A DNA stretch of 20,909 bases from Chloroflexota bacterium (GTDB lineage: Bacteria; Chloroflexota; UBA6077), in the NCBI GenBank assembly GCA_021845945.1, contig JAJZRD010000040.1:1-20909 (forward strand). The letters run 5' to 3'. Positions 1-7,777 of this stretch are shown piece by piece. The notes beneath the pieces were generated by a model that was not told the origin of the DNA, did no database searches, and saw nothing but the letters and a program-made list of their open reading frames with translations. Every line of letters begins with the position of its first letter. The stretch's first letter is position 1. The position numbers were made by a program, and so were the translations under genes.

Positions 1-257
1 CCTCACGTCGCCAGGTGAGCGACGCTAAGAGATTACCACATGGCGAAGGGTATTGACGGTGAAGCCAGTTAGCTGTAGCTTGTTTCCGGTGAATCCCCTT
101 CTACAGTGAGGCATCGGCGAGAGGCGGAGCCCCTTGACGCACGCAGGGAAAACTGCAACAATATAGACGTTGTAGAGTTCCAGATCGCCAGCGCGGCGAC
201 GGCTGGCGAACCATAGGAGCTCCCGGGGCGCCCGTACCCGTTACCAACGTGGCTAGG
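1..257 (+). ncRNA. Structured non-coding stretch, unidentified (possible ribozyme or intron fragment)
   Basis: All three plus-strand frames are closed by stops and no convincing gene lies here. Instead there is a run of short hairpins: CGTCGC pairs with GCGACG near 7-27, GCAG with CTGC near 140-155, CAAC with GTTG near 156-173, and CGCCAGC with GCTGGCG near 186-210. Several loops are GNRA-like (GCGAAGG, GGTGAAGCC). The series ends just before a strong intrinsic terminator. The wording around 105-135 resembles, from memory only, domain I of bacterial group II introns, but no domain V motif is visible. It could equally be the 3' end of another structured RNA that begins before the window. Strand is inferred from the terminator. 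Confidence 0.3.
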
Positions 258-290
258 GGGAGACTGTCACACAGTCTCCCTTTCTTGGTT
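258..290 (+). terminator. Intrinsic terminator
   Basis: A perfect 10-bp stem, GGGAGACTGT (258-267) with ACAGTCTCCC (271-280), has a 3-nt loop and is followed by a T-rich run (TTTCTTGGTTTT). It ends whatever is transcribed rightward from before or within 1-257. Confidence 0.8.
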
Positions 291-409
291 TTGGAGCGCC
301 CTCGGGAGTCCACCCTCTTCGGCCCGCGGCCGCACCGACCAACCGCCGCAGAAGGCAGCCGGCAACCGGTGGCCGGGCCCACGGAGGAGGTAGGGAGAGG
401 AGCACCGAG

Positions 410-586
410 ATGGTAAAGATCCTGGGCATCACCATCGGAGGGAAAGAGAAAGAGAAGGACGGGGCCGAGGAGCAGCGGGACTGCACCCACCCGGTGTTTC
501 AACGGGGGATGCGATTGAACCCCGTGAAGCAGCAGATGGAGATCTACTGCAAGAAGTGCGGCGAGGTCGTCGAAGAGAACCGATAG
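410..586 (+). CDS. Small CxxC protein, function unknown (58 aa)
   Basis: A short gene with a strong Shine-Dalgarno stretch (GGAGGAGGTAGGGAGAGG region, 382-399) ahead of an ATG. The protein begins MVKILGITIGG, has a lysine/glutamate-rich stretch, then a CTHP motif (C29, H31) and a CKKC pair (C48, C51) near the C-terminus. Cys/His spacing of this kind suggests a small zinc-ribbon-like metal site, but only three cysteines and one or two histidines are present. I do not recognise the family. It stands alone between a terminator and the promoter of the LysE-type gene. The ribosome binding site, clean start and Cys motif support a real gene; the function is unknown. Confidence 0.6.
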   Translation: MVKILGITIGGKEKEKDGAEEQRDCTHPVFQRGMRLNPVKQQMEIYCKKCGEVVEENR

Positions 587-644
587 CACCGGGAATGGCC
601 TGCCTGGGCAGGGAGATCGCTGCCAGGGACCGAAGGGCATAGCC

Positions 645-675
645 TTGACACTCTCGCGGCGGGACAGGGTAGAAT
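645..675 (+). promoter_or_regulatory. Promoter for a leaderless LysE-type gene
   Basis: A perfect -35 box TTGACA (645-650) and a -10 box TAGAAT (670-675) are separated by 19 nt, slightly long. The ATG of the next gene begins 7 nt after the -10 box, so the transcript should start at or beside the start codon. No Shine-Dalgarno lies in that gap. Confidence 0.65.
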
Positions 676-682
676 ACCGCCC

Positions 683-1321
683 ATGGAAATCGCCGCCCTG
701 CTCCTCTCGGTCTTCCTGGTCAGCTTCTCGGGCGCCCTGATGCCTGGGCCCGTGATGACCGTCACCATAGCCCAGGCCATCCATCGGGGACACCTGGCCG
801 GGCCCTTGGTATCCTTGGGTCACGGCATCGTCGAGGGCAGCCTGGTGGTGCTGCTGGCCTTCGGGCTGGGTCAGCTGTTCCAGCTTCCCCTGGTGGCGGG
901 CCTCATCGGCCTCCTGGGCGGCCTGCTGCTCTTCTACATGGGGGTGGGGATGATCCGAGCGCCGGCCCCCGCCCTCCTCACCGCCTCGGAGGGGGGTCGG
1001 GCCGGCGGTGCGGGTCCGATGGCAGCGGGGATGCTGGCCAGTGTGGCCAACCCCTACTGGGTCCTCTGGTGGGCTACCATCGGGGCCGATTTCCTCCGGC
1101 GCGCCTACCCTCACGGGGCGCTGGTGATCGCCGCCTTCTTTCTGGTGCACTTCTCCGTGGACCTGGGATGGAACAGCGCCGTGGGATCCGCGGTGGCCGC
1201 GGGGCGCAAGCTGCTAACCCCCAGGATCTACAAGGGGATCATGGCGGCCTGCGGCGTCTTCCTGCTGGGTCTGGGGATCTACTTCCTCGTCTCCGGCGTC
1301 GGCTCGCTGCAACAGCTGTAG
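683..1321 (+). CDS. LysE-family translocator (amino acid exporter)
   Basis: A 212-residue integral membrane protein of the LysE/RhtB type, a group that exports amino acids or other small metabolites through the inner membrane. The N-terminal hydrophobic helix is followed by the family signature GALMPGPV (residues 17-24). A basic/polar loop (HRGHLAG) and further hydrophobic segments at about 36-62, 68-92, 110-135, 140-160 and 185-208 complete the usual six-helix layout and normal length. The ATG at 683 lies 7 nt behind a -10 box, so translation is probably leaderless. The substrate cannot be told from sequence. The 3' end runs directly into an inverted repeat shared with the converging redoxin gene. 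Confidence 0.88.
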   Translation: MEIAALLLSVFLVSFSGALMPGPVMTVTIAQAIHRGHLAGPLVSLGHGIVEGSLVVLLAFGLGQLFQLPLVAGLIGLLGGLLLFYMGVGMIRAPAPALLTASEGGRAGGAGPMAAGMLASVANPYWVLWWATIGADFLRRAYPHGALVIAAFFLVHFSVDLGWNSAVGSAVAAGRKLLTPRIYKGIMAACGVFLLGLGIYFLVSGVGSLQQL

Positions 1322-1370
1322 CAATCAGCTATCAGCTCTGCTGACTGCTGACGGCTGATAGCTGATTGCT
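1320..1370. repeat. Inverted repeat built of GCTGANT heptads, between convergent genes
   Basis: AGCAATCAGCTATCAGC (1320-1336) is the exact reverse complement of 1354-1370, giving a perfect 17-bp stem around a 17-nt centre (TCTGCTGACTGCTGACG) that itself holds two more CTGACTG-type units. It fills the whole gap between two genes that end towards each other, so it may serve both strands as a terminator, although it lacks a T-run. The heptad wording resembles the repeat inside the MMPL gene at 10052-10090. Confidence 0.75.
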
Positions 1371-1886
1371 CTAACCCTGGAAGCCGGAATCGGCCGGGCC
1401 GCACTCCGGACATTCCATCTCGATCAGGTTCAGCCAATCCAGGATCGTCTGCTGGTTGGGCAGATCGTTCTCGCCCTGGGCGAGGATCAGTGTGCGCAGC
1501 GCCCCGAAGCGGTCGGCCACGAAGACCCCCCCGGCCAATCCCCCGGCCTGGCCACCGAGGTACACACGGCCCACCTGGCCCTGATCGTCCGATAGTACCG
1601 GGAAGGGGAGCCCCATGGTGCCGATCTTCGGCTGAAGATCCGCGACCGGCTGCGGGCTGACGGCGATGATCTCCGTCTCCAGCTCCCGGTACACGTGGTA
1701 GTTGTCGGCCAGCTCCCGCAGGTAATCGAGACACGGACCGCACCGGTCCAGGTTGAGATAGACGATCACCAGGTTGGCTCTCTGCTTGAAGTCCCTCGGG
1801 CTCACCTGCTTCCCGCCCACGGCGGGGAGGATGAAATCGGGAACCACCTTATCGATTTCCAGGCTTCTGGCTTCGACCTCAGCCAT
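1371..1886 (-). CDS. Peroxiredoxin/thioredoxin-fold protein with CGPC motif
   Basis: A 171-residue protein of the AhpC/TSA-redoxin class. It begins with the family pattern of a 'PDFxLP' strand (VVPDFILPAVGG, residues 14-25) and carries CGPC at 49-52 after the strand LVIVYLNLDR, where thioredoxin-like reductases keep their active site. A second pair, CPEC, lies near the C-terminus (159-162) and could be a resolving or metal-binding pair. The chosen ATG has AGGAGG about 6 nt upstream; the longer in-frame extension to 2045 would overlap the divergent DUF362 gene. No signal peptide, so probably cytoplasmic. Likely a thiol peroxidase or disulfide reductase; the precise partner is unknown. Confidence 0.8.
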   Translation of the reverse strand: MAEVEARSLEIDKVVPDFILPAVGGKQVSPRDFKQRANLVIVYLNLDRCGPCLDYLRELADNYHVYRELETEIIAVSPQPVADLQPKIGTMGLPFPVLSDDQGQVGRVYLGGQAGGLAGGVFVADRFGALRTLILAQGENDLPNQQTILDWLNLIEMECPECGPADSGFQG

Positions 1887-2028
1887 CCTCGGCCTCCTCT
1901 CGGCGACGGCGTAGCTATCGAAGCACCCCCCGAGCACGAAGCGCGCCAGGCCCCCTTGTCTTGCAGGGATCGATTGCTGCACAATGATCCCCAGCATCCT
2001 TCTGTCGAGGAAACGACGAGGTAAGCCG

Positions 2029-3159
<1,131 letters not shown>

Positions 3160-3170
3160 GCAATCGACAG

Positions 3171-3213
3171 GTGGGGGCGGGGCATTCCCGCGGCGGGAAT
3201 GCCCCGCCCCCAC
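3171..3213. repeat. Near-perfect 43-nt GC-rich palindrome
   Basis: A 21-bp arm starting GTGGGGGCGGGGCATT (3171-3191) is exactly repeated in reverse complement at 3193-3213 with a single central G. It lies between the DUF362 stop and the MFS promoter. There is no T-run, so it is not a classical terminator, though such a stem could stop polymerase or protect the 3' end. Same design as the palindrome at 10099-10147, which suggests a dispersed REP-like element. Confidence 0.85.
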
Positions 3214-3217
3214 AATG

Positions 3218-3223
3218 TATAAT
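3218..3223 (+). promoter_or_regulatory. -10 box (TATAAT) of a leaderless promoter
   Basis: A consensus TATAAT is followed after 7 nt (GATCCTC) by the ATG of the MFS gene. No Shine-Dalgarno precedes that ATG. No good -35 box is seen; its place is taken by the palindrome. Confidence 0.6.
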
Positions 3224-3230
3224 GATCCTC

Positions 3231-4460
3231 ATGAACGTTCCTGCAAGCCCCCTCACCCGGGCATCCCCCCGCAGCTTCGGCGCCCTGTGGGCTGCCAGAT
3301 CCCTGGCAGCCCTCGGTGACTGCATCCTCTTGATCGGACTGCTGGCCTGGAGCTATCGCGTCCAGGAGTCCGCCACGGTCGTCGGCATCCTGGTGACGGC
3401 ACAGCTGCTGCCGCCCTTCCTTCTCAAGTCGGCGGCCATGAGGCTGGTCGGCGGCGCAAGGATCATGCCCGCCGCCCTGGTATCCCAGCTGCTGCAGGGC
3501 ATCGCCCTGCTGCCCCTCCTCACTGTGAAATCCGACGATGCGCTCCCGCTGGTGCTGGTGGTTGCCCTCCTGGCCGCGATACCCTCCCCCTTCCTCCAGG
3601 CCTCGCAGCAGGCGCAGCTGCACGCCATGATGCGAGGTGACCGCCTGGCCGCCGCCGAACAGGCCTTCGCCAACACCAGGCTGATCACCCTGATCGTGGG
3701 GCCCGCGGCGGGAACGGCCTTCTACCTGGTCTCCGGTCTGGGAGGTACCGCCGTGGCCGCTTTGGTGGCTTTTCTCGTTTCCCTGGGCCTCCTGGTCGTT
3801 GCCGGACCCCCACCGGCATCGGAGAACTCCGCGGCACCCTCCCCCTCGGCGAGCCCGGCTGCCCTCCAGCGGGGTCTGATCTACACGCTGCGCTACCCGC
3901 CCCTGCGGACGGTCGCCGTCCTTCGGCTGTTGACGGCGCTGGTCGTGGGTGGGTTGTTGGTGGCCCAGGTGGCCTTCACGGTCTGGGGCATCTTCATGGG
4001 CTCCGAGTACGTCGGTCTGATCCTGGCCGGCCAGGGGCTGGGTATGGCCGGAGGGTCGGTGGCCCGCCGCCCGATCGACTCGCGCTTTCCACCAGGCGCC
4101 AGGGTGGCCACCTCCCTGGGCCTCGTGGCCTCGGCCGGCTTCGCCTTCACCCTTTCCAGCTCCATCACTTTCGCCGTGCCCTTCGCGGCCGCCATGGGGT
4201 TCGGGTTCGGTCTGCTGATACACAGCCTCGACTCCCTGGCGGCCATCCACTCCCCGGAGGGGCTCCGCTCCTCGGTTTCGGCGGGCCTCGGCATGGCCAC
4301 GGAAGCCGCGGTCCTGCTGTCCGCCATCGCCATGGGGCCCCTGACCGATCTGCTGACCCCCCGCCTGGCCATCACCCTGGCGAGCGTGATCCTCTCGGTG
4401 CTGGCCCTCTACGCCTTTGGAGCGGTGGCCGATCGAGCCCCATCGGAAGCGCGGCCCTGA
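3231..4460 (+). CDS. Major facilitator superfamily transporter
   Basis: A 409-residue multi-pass membrane protein. The N-terminus FGALWAARSLAALGDCILLIGLLAW matches the first helix of MFS permeases such as the MFS_3/EntS-like group, and about ten to twelve hydrophobic segments follow in two halves separated by a polar Pro/Ser/Ala-rich loop around residues 190-215. Normal length for the family. The ATG at 3231 is chosen because it stands 7 nt after TATAAT, and an upstream reading frame would run through the DUF362 gene. Substrate unknown; related proteins are often drug or siderophore exporters. It is a single-gene unit with no downstream partner on the same strand before the rubrerythrin promoter. 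Confidence 0.85.
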   Translation: MNVPASPLTRASPRSFGALWAARSLAALGDCILLIGLLAWSYRVQESATVVGILVTAQLLPPFLLKSAAMRLVGGARIMPAALVSQLLQGIALLPLLTVKSDDALPLVLVVALLAAIPSPFLQASQQAQLHAMMRGDRLAAAEQAFANTRLITLIVGPAAGTAFYLVSGLGGTAVAALVAFLVSLGLLVVAGPPPASENSAAPSPSASPAALQRGLIYTLRYPPLRTVAVLRLLTALVVGGLLVAQVAFTVWGIFMGSEYVGLILAGQGLGMAGGSVARRPIDSRFPPGARVATSLGLVASAGFAFTLSSSITFAVPFAAAMGFGFGLLIHSLDSLAAIHSPEGLRSSVSAGLGMATEAAVLLSAIAMGPLTDLLTPRLAITLASVILSVLALYAFGAVADRAPSEARP

Positions 4461-4516
4461 TCGGTCCCTCTCTCTGAGATCCTCTGGGTGGGCGCCGGGG
4501 TCTTTACCCCACCATG

Positions 4517-4522
4517 TATAAT
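4517..4522 (+). promoter_or_regulatory. -10 box (TATAAT) for rubrerythrin
   Basis: TATAAT inside ATGTATAATG, the same ten bases seen ahead of the MFS gene apart from one flanking position. Transcription from here would give a leader of about 77 nt before the rubrerythrin ATG. No clear -35 box. Confidence 0.5.
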
Positions 4523-4606
4523 GGATGGGCTGTGGGAAGCGGTGTCTGCCACCCCCACCGGCGCTGTGACACCCCGTTACCGAGTCCGAAAAGGGAGATT
4601 CTGTCC

Positions 4607-5110
4607 ATGAGGAAGATGACCGAAGAGAACCTGAAGGCGGCCTTCGCGGGAGAGAGCCAGGCTCACATCAAGTACCTGGCCTTCGCCGAGCGCGCCGAGC
4701 GGGAGGGCCTGCCCAACGTGGCACGGCTGTTCCGGGCGGCCTCCTTCGCCGAGCAGGTCCACGCCACCAAGCACTTCCAGGCGCTCCAGGGGATTGGGGG
4801 CACCACCGATAACCTGGCGGCGGCCTTCGGAGGGGAGACCTTCGAGGTGGAGGAGATGTACGCCGCCTACACCGCCGTGGCGGAGCTGCAGGGCGAGGCG
4901 GCGGCCCTCAAGAGCATGCAGCGGGCCCTGGAGGCGGAGAAGGTCCACGCCCAGCTGTACAGCAAGGCCAGGGAAGCCGTCGTGGCCGGCAAGGACGCGG
5001 AGACGCGACCGGTGGTGGTCTGCCAGGTCTGCGGCTACACGGCCGAGGGAGATGCCCCGGATCGGTGCCCCCTGTGCGGCGCCCCCAGGGAGCGGTTCAG
5101 CAAGTTCTAA
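4607..5110 (+). CDS. Rubrerythrin
   Basis: A 167-residue two-domain iron protein that reduces hydrogen peroxide in anaerobes and microaerophiles. The four-helix di-iron domain carries E16 (GES), the E49-x-x-H52 pair (FAEQVHA), carboxylates near E80-E94, and E111-x-x-H114 (EKVHAQ). The C-terminal rubredoxin-like domain has CQVCG (C139, C142) and CPLCG (C154, C157) for one iron. All expected ligands are present. The ATG at 4607 follows GGGAG at 4593-4597; an upstream in-frame ATG at 4514 overlaps the -10 box and is unlikely. A strong terminator follows 16 nt after the stop, so it is monocistronic. Confidence 0.95.
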   Translation: MRKMTEENLKAAFAGESQAHIKYLAFAERAEREGLPNVARLFRAASFAEQVHATKHFQALQGIGGTTDNLAAAFGGETFEVEEMYAAYTAVAELQGEAAALKSMQRALEAEKVHAQLYSKAREAVVAGKDAETRPVVVCQVCGYTAEGDAPDRCPLCGAPRERFSKF

Positions 5111-5126
5111 GTCGGACCTAACCCCC

Positions 5127-5160
5127 AGCCCCCTTCCCCGATGGGGAAGGGGGCTTTTTC
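5127..5160 (+). terminator. Intrinsic terminator of rubrerythrin
   Basis: AGCCCCCTTCCCC (5127-5139) pairs with GGGGAAGGGGGCT (5143-5155) over a GAT loop, a perfect 13-bp stem, followed by TTTTC. Confidence 0.85.
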
Positions 5161-5227
5161 TTGCCAGGTGCGCTTTGTGCTACTCTACCAAGGGGTGGTA
5201 GTTGCTAGCTTTCTTGGGGGTGGGGAG

Positions 5228-6103
5228 ATGTTGCTCGGCCTGGACCACGCCATCATCGCCGTCAGGGATTTGACAACGGCCAGGGAGCAGATGGAGCGTG
5301 CCCTGGGGCTGACCGTCATACCGGGCGGGGAGCACCCCGGGGTGGGCACTCACAACGCCATCGCTCGCCTGGGTACGGAGTACCTGGAGATCATCTCGGT
5401 GCGGGACCCCCAGGAGGCCGCGGCCAACGAGAAGGGGAGGATCCTGCAGGATTTCTTGAGTCGAGGGGAGGGCTTGCTCGGCTTTGCCCTCAACTCCGAC
5501 AACCTGGACAGCGACCTGATGGAGGTGAAGGCGCGGGGCCTCGCCCTGGAGGGTCCCCACTACGGATCGCGCCGGCGCATGGACGGCAGCCTCATGACCT
5601 GGAGGACGGCCACCCCGCCCGGCGATCCCTGGGGCCGTAAGCTGCCCTTCGTGATCCAGCACGACACCCCGATCCAGGAGCGCCGGGCCTGGGCGCCACC
5701 GGGGGGCCACCCCCTGCGGGCCTCCGGTGTCCCCCTGATCTCCGTCGCCGTGGCCGATCTGCAGCCCGAGATCGACGGCTACCGTCGCCTCCTGGCGGTA
5801 CCGCCCCAAATCGTCGAGGAGGTGCCCGCCCTGCCGGCCCGGAGGGCCCGCTTCTGCATCGGCGCCTTCCGGCTGGACCTGCTGCAGCCCACGGCCGGCA
5901 GCGGGGGGCTGGCCGACTTCGTCCGCCAGCGGGGTGGGGGTCTCTTCATGGTCTCCCTGGCGGTGGCCAACATCGAGGAGGCCGTCCAGTTCCTCCGATC
6001 CCGGGGCACCTCGGTCGGCGATCCCACGCCCCGCCGTCGCGCCCCCCTGCTGGACCCCTCCCAGACCCTGGGCGCCCGTTTCCAGCTGATGGAGGCGCAG
6101 TAG
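5228..6103 (+). CDS. VOC/glyoxalase-like domain protein
   Basis: A 291-residue protein opening with the vicinal-oxygen-chelate pattern LGLDHAIIAVRDL, then ALGLTVIPGGEHPGVGTHNA and TEYLEIISV, typical of the glyoxalase-like 'Glyoxalase_3' group. The second half (from about residue 160, PLISVAVADLQPEIDGYRRLL) repeats the fold and ends with FMVSLAVANIEEAVQFLR, so two VOC modules are present. The metal ligands H7 and E59 sit where the first module expects them. Reaction unknown. Start is uncertain: the ATG at 5228 has only a close GGGGAG ahead of it; a TTG at 5231 or a GTG at 5195 behind a possible TACTCT box are alternatives. Confidence 0.75.
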   Translation: MLLGLDHAIIAVRDLTTAREQMERALGLTVIPGGEHPGVGTHNAIARLGTEYLEIISVRDPQEAAANEKGRILQDFLSRGEGLLGFALNSDNLDSDLMEVKARGLALEGPHYGSRRRMDGSLMTWRTATPPGDPWGRKLPFVIQHDTPIQERRAWAPPGGHPLRASGVPLISVAVADLQPEIDGYRRLLAVPPQIVEEVPALPARRARFCIGAFRLDLLQPTAGSGGLADFVRQRGGGLFMVSLAVANIEEAVQFLRSRGTSVGDPTPRRRAPLLDPSQTLGARFQLMEAQ

Positions 6104-6118
6104 GAAACGGGAAGGTCC

Positions 6119-6137
6119 CCTCTCCCAGGGGGAGAGG
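6119..6137. terminator. Hairpin between convergent genes
   Basis: CCTCTCCC (6119-6126) pairs with GGGAGAGG (6130-6137) over AGG. It sits in the 43-bp gap between the converging VOC and lipoprotein genes and may slow polymerase on both strands, but there is no T-run. Confidence 0.4.
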
Positions 6138-6146
6138 CGATTGCGG

Positions 6147-7394
6147 CTACCGGGCGTAGCCGGTGAGCTCCACGTAGCCCTCGCCGGAGAGGGAGGCTCC
6201 ACCGCGAGTGCCCGACACCTGTACCTCCCCCTCCCAGTAGGAGACGCCGGTGCTCCGGGTCGTGTTCAGCTCCTGATCCCGCAGCACCGGCTCCAGCGTC
6301 AGCTCAATCCCCTGGCCCGGCAGACGCAACTTCCAGCCCGAGGGATAGGTGGCCCCGCTGCGGGGGCTCCTCCAGCTGCCGGTCGCCCCGACCTCCAGGT
6401 CCCCGGCCTTCAGCTCCGTGACCCGGCCCTGCCGATCCACGTAGCTTCCGTACACCGCCGCCACGTTGCCGGGCTGGTCCCTCAGGAGGGTGACCATCAC
6501 CTCCGTCCCGTCGCCCAGCTGGACGCTATACCAGTCCCAGCCCCCGCCGTTCACCAGGATGAAGTCGCCCCACTGGTGGTCCATCCAGGCCAGTCCGGTC
6601 ACCCGCTCGCTGACCCCGTTCGCCTGGAGGACGCCCCCCACCTCCATGCGGGTACGGGAGTAGTAGTAGGAGTCCCCCGCAGGACCGAAGGAGAGCCACC
6701 CGGCCCCGTTGTGGAGCACCGGCGGCTTGGTGGCGTGGAGCTTGAGGTCGACGGCGTAGCCCTTGCCCTGGGCCCGGAGGTAGTGGTCGTCCCCCTGGCC
6801 GCCCATCGTCCAGTCCCCCACGGCCAGCCGGTACTGGCCCTCTCCCTGCACCCGCAGGGTCCTATCCACCTTCTCCTCGTAGCTGAAGCTGCCCTGCTGG
6901 TGGTCGGTGATGGCGAAGTGGGCGGCGTAGCCCACCGGGTTCTGACCCCGCACCCCCTGGAAGAAGACCAGCTCGAAGCCATACTTCTCACCGCTCTCCG
7001 TCCGCAGGTGGCCCGTGTAGTACCACCACTCGCTCAGGTTGTCGTGGGCCGCCTCGTCGGCGGGGAGGACCACGGGGCGGGGCGGCACAGGGGCTGGAAT
7101 CGGCGCCGGCGCCATCTCCAGCTTCGAGCCCGCGGCCGGCGCCCCGCAGCCACCGACCAGGAGGGCGAGCAAGATCGCCAACAGCAGGGCGGGTCGTCCC
7201 CCGGCAAATCGCCCGAGGCTGAAGCCGTCGGGCTGAGAAGACGAAGCCCTTCGGGCTAGGAACCCGTAGGAGCCGGCTCCTGCCGGCGATCCCGCCGCCT
7301 CCCTCGATCCTCCGACCCTGCCGGGCGGTAGGGCGCAGGGCCCCGCCCCACGATTCTCCCGCTTCCCCTGGGTGAGGGTGATCGTCTTACTCAT
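6147..7394 (-). CDS. CrtC/AttH-like lipoprotein (carotenoid 1,2-hydratase fold)
   Basis: A 415-residue protein. The mature part begins with the signature HDNLSEWWYYTGHL (from about residue 110) of the hydroxyneurosporene synthase CrtC / AttH family, followed by FELVFFQG, YAAHFAITD and, later, GLAWMDHQWGDF, a two-lipocalin barrel layout. A hydrophobic stretch LLLAILLALLVGGC ends in a lipobox (C83), so it is probably an outer-surface lipoprotein. The enzyme role is unproven for most members. The start at 7394 has GGAGG 9 nt upstream, but then about 60 odd residues precede the signal peptide, and that DNA holds repeat-like palindromes; no better start codon is seen downstream except weak TTGs. 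Confidence 0.75.
   Translation of the reverse strand: MSKTITLTQGKRENRGAGPCALPPGRVGGSREAAGSPAGAGSYGFLARRASSSQPDGFSLGRFAGGRPALLLAILLALLVGGCGAPAAGSKLEMAPAPIPAPVPPRPVVLPADEAAHDNLSEWWYYTGHLRTESGEKYGFELVFFQGVRGQNPVGYAAHFAITDHQQGSFSYEEKVDRTLRVQGEGQYRLAVGDWTMGGQGDDHYLRAQGKGYAVDLKLHATKPPVLHNGAGWLSFGPAGDSYYYSRTRMEVGGVLQANGVSERVTGLAWMDHQWGDFILVNGGGWDWYSVQLGDGTEVMVTLLRDQPGNVAAVYGSYVDRQGRVTELKAGDLEVGATGSWRSPRSGATYPSGWKLRLPGQGIELTLEPVLRDQELNTTRSTGVSYWEGEVQVSGTRGGASLSGEGYVELTGYAR
7216..7286. repeat. REP-like palindromes inside the 5' end of the lipoprotein gene
   Basis: Two related units, GAAGCCGTCGGGCT and GAAGCCCTTCGGGCT, lie about 20 bp apart, the second being a near-perfect hairpin. They are followed by GTAGGAGCCGGCTCCTGCCGGC, made of overlapping palindromes (GGAGCCGGCTCC, GCCGGC). 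Such sequences are normally intergenic, yet here they fall in the long N-terminal extension ahead of the signal peptide. Confidence 0.5.
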
Positions 7395-7442
7395 CGGCGG
7401 ACGCCTCCGACAGACAGCCGCCCCTCGAATACGCCGGATGGG

Positions 7443-7491
7443 TTGCCTTGCACGCACGCAGGGTAGTACAATGGTTGTGGGCACAATTGTG
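7443..7491 (+). promoter_or_regulatory. Promoter and palindromic operator of the vapBC-like operon
   Basis: TTGCCT (7443-7448) and TACAAT (7467-7472) are 18 nt apart. Two inverted repeats follow: ACAATGGTTGT (7469-7479), overlapping the -10 box, and the perfect palindrome CACAATTGTG (7482-7491) just after the expected start point. Antitoxins of this kind usually repress their own promoter at such sites. Confidence 0.55.
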
Positions 7492-7513
7492 ACCCCTTTT
7501 GGAGGAGAAGCCG

Positions 7514-7777
7514 ATGCGCACCATCGGTGTCCGCGAGTTGAAAGAGCACGCCAGTCGAATACTGGAAGAGGTTCGGGAGAGGGGCGAGGAGGTGCAGATC
7601 ACCCGCCACGGCAGGGTGATCGCCCGCCTGGTGCCTGTGTCCCCAACCCCGCCCGGCACCCAGGAGTTGGACGCCGTCTGGTCGGACATGGACCGACTGG
7701 CCGAGGAGATCGGTCGGTACTGGCCCGAAGGGGTGTCGTCAGTTGAGGCAGTGGGCGAGGAGCGACGCGGGCCATGA
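7514..7777 (+). CDS. Phd/YefM-type antitoxin (VapB-like)
   Basis: An 87-residue protein with the Phd/YefM DNA-binding N-terminus: MRTIGVRELKEHASRILEEV, then EEVQITRHGRVIARLVP, the classic strand-helix pattern that makes the dimeric DNA-binding face. The C-terminal 40 residues, rich in Asp/Glu/Trp, would wrap the toxin. GGAGGAG at 7501-7507 places the start at 7514. Its stop overlaps the toxin start (ATGA), which implies translational coupling. It should neutralise the downstream PIN ribonuclease and repress the promoter at 7443-7491. Confidence 0.88.
   Translation: MRTIGVRELKEHASRILEEVRERGEEVQITRHGRVIARLVPVSPTPPGTQELDAVWSDMDRLAEEIGRYWPEGVSSVEAVGEERRGP

Noticed and set aside
101..1150. Minus-strand open frame of 349 codons across the first kilobase
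   Set aside because: It runs opposite the LysE-type gene, the terminator and the small CxxC gene; the composition is that of an antisense shadow.
6141..7259. Plus-strand open frame of 372 codons opposite the CrtC/AttH-like gene
   Set aside because: The minus strand carries the clear EWWYYTGHL signature and lipobox; the plus-strand product is Pro/His/Val-rich with no family pattern.
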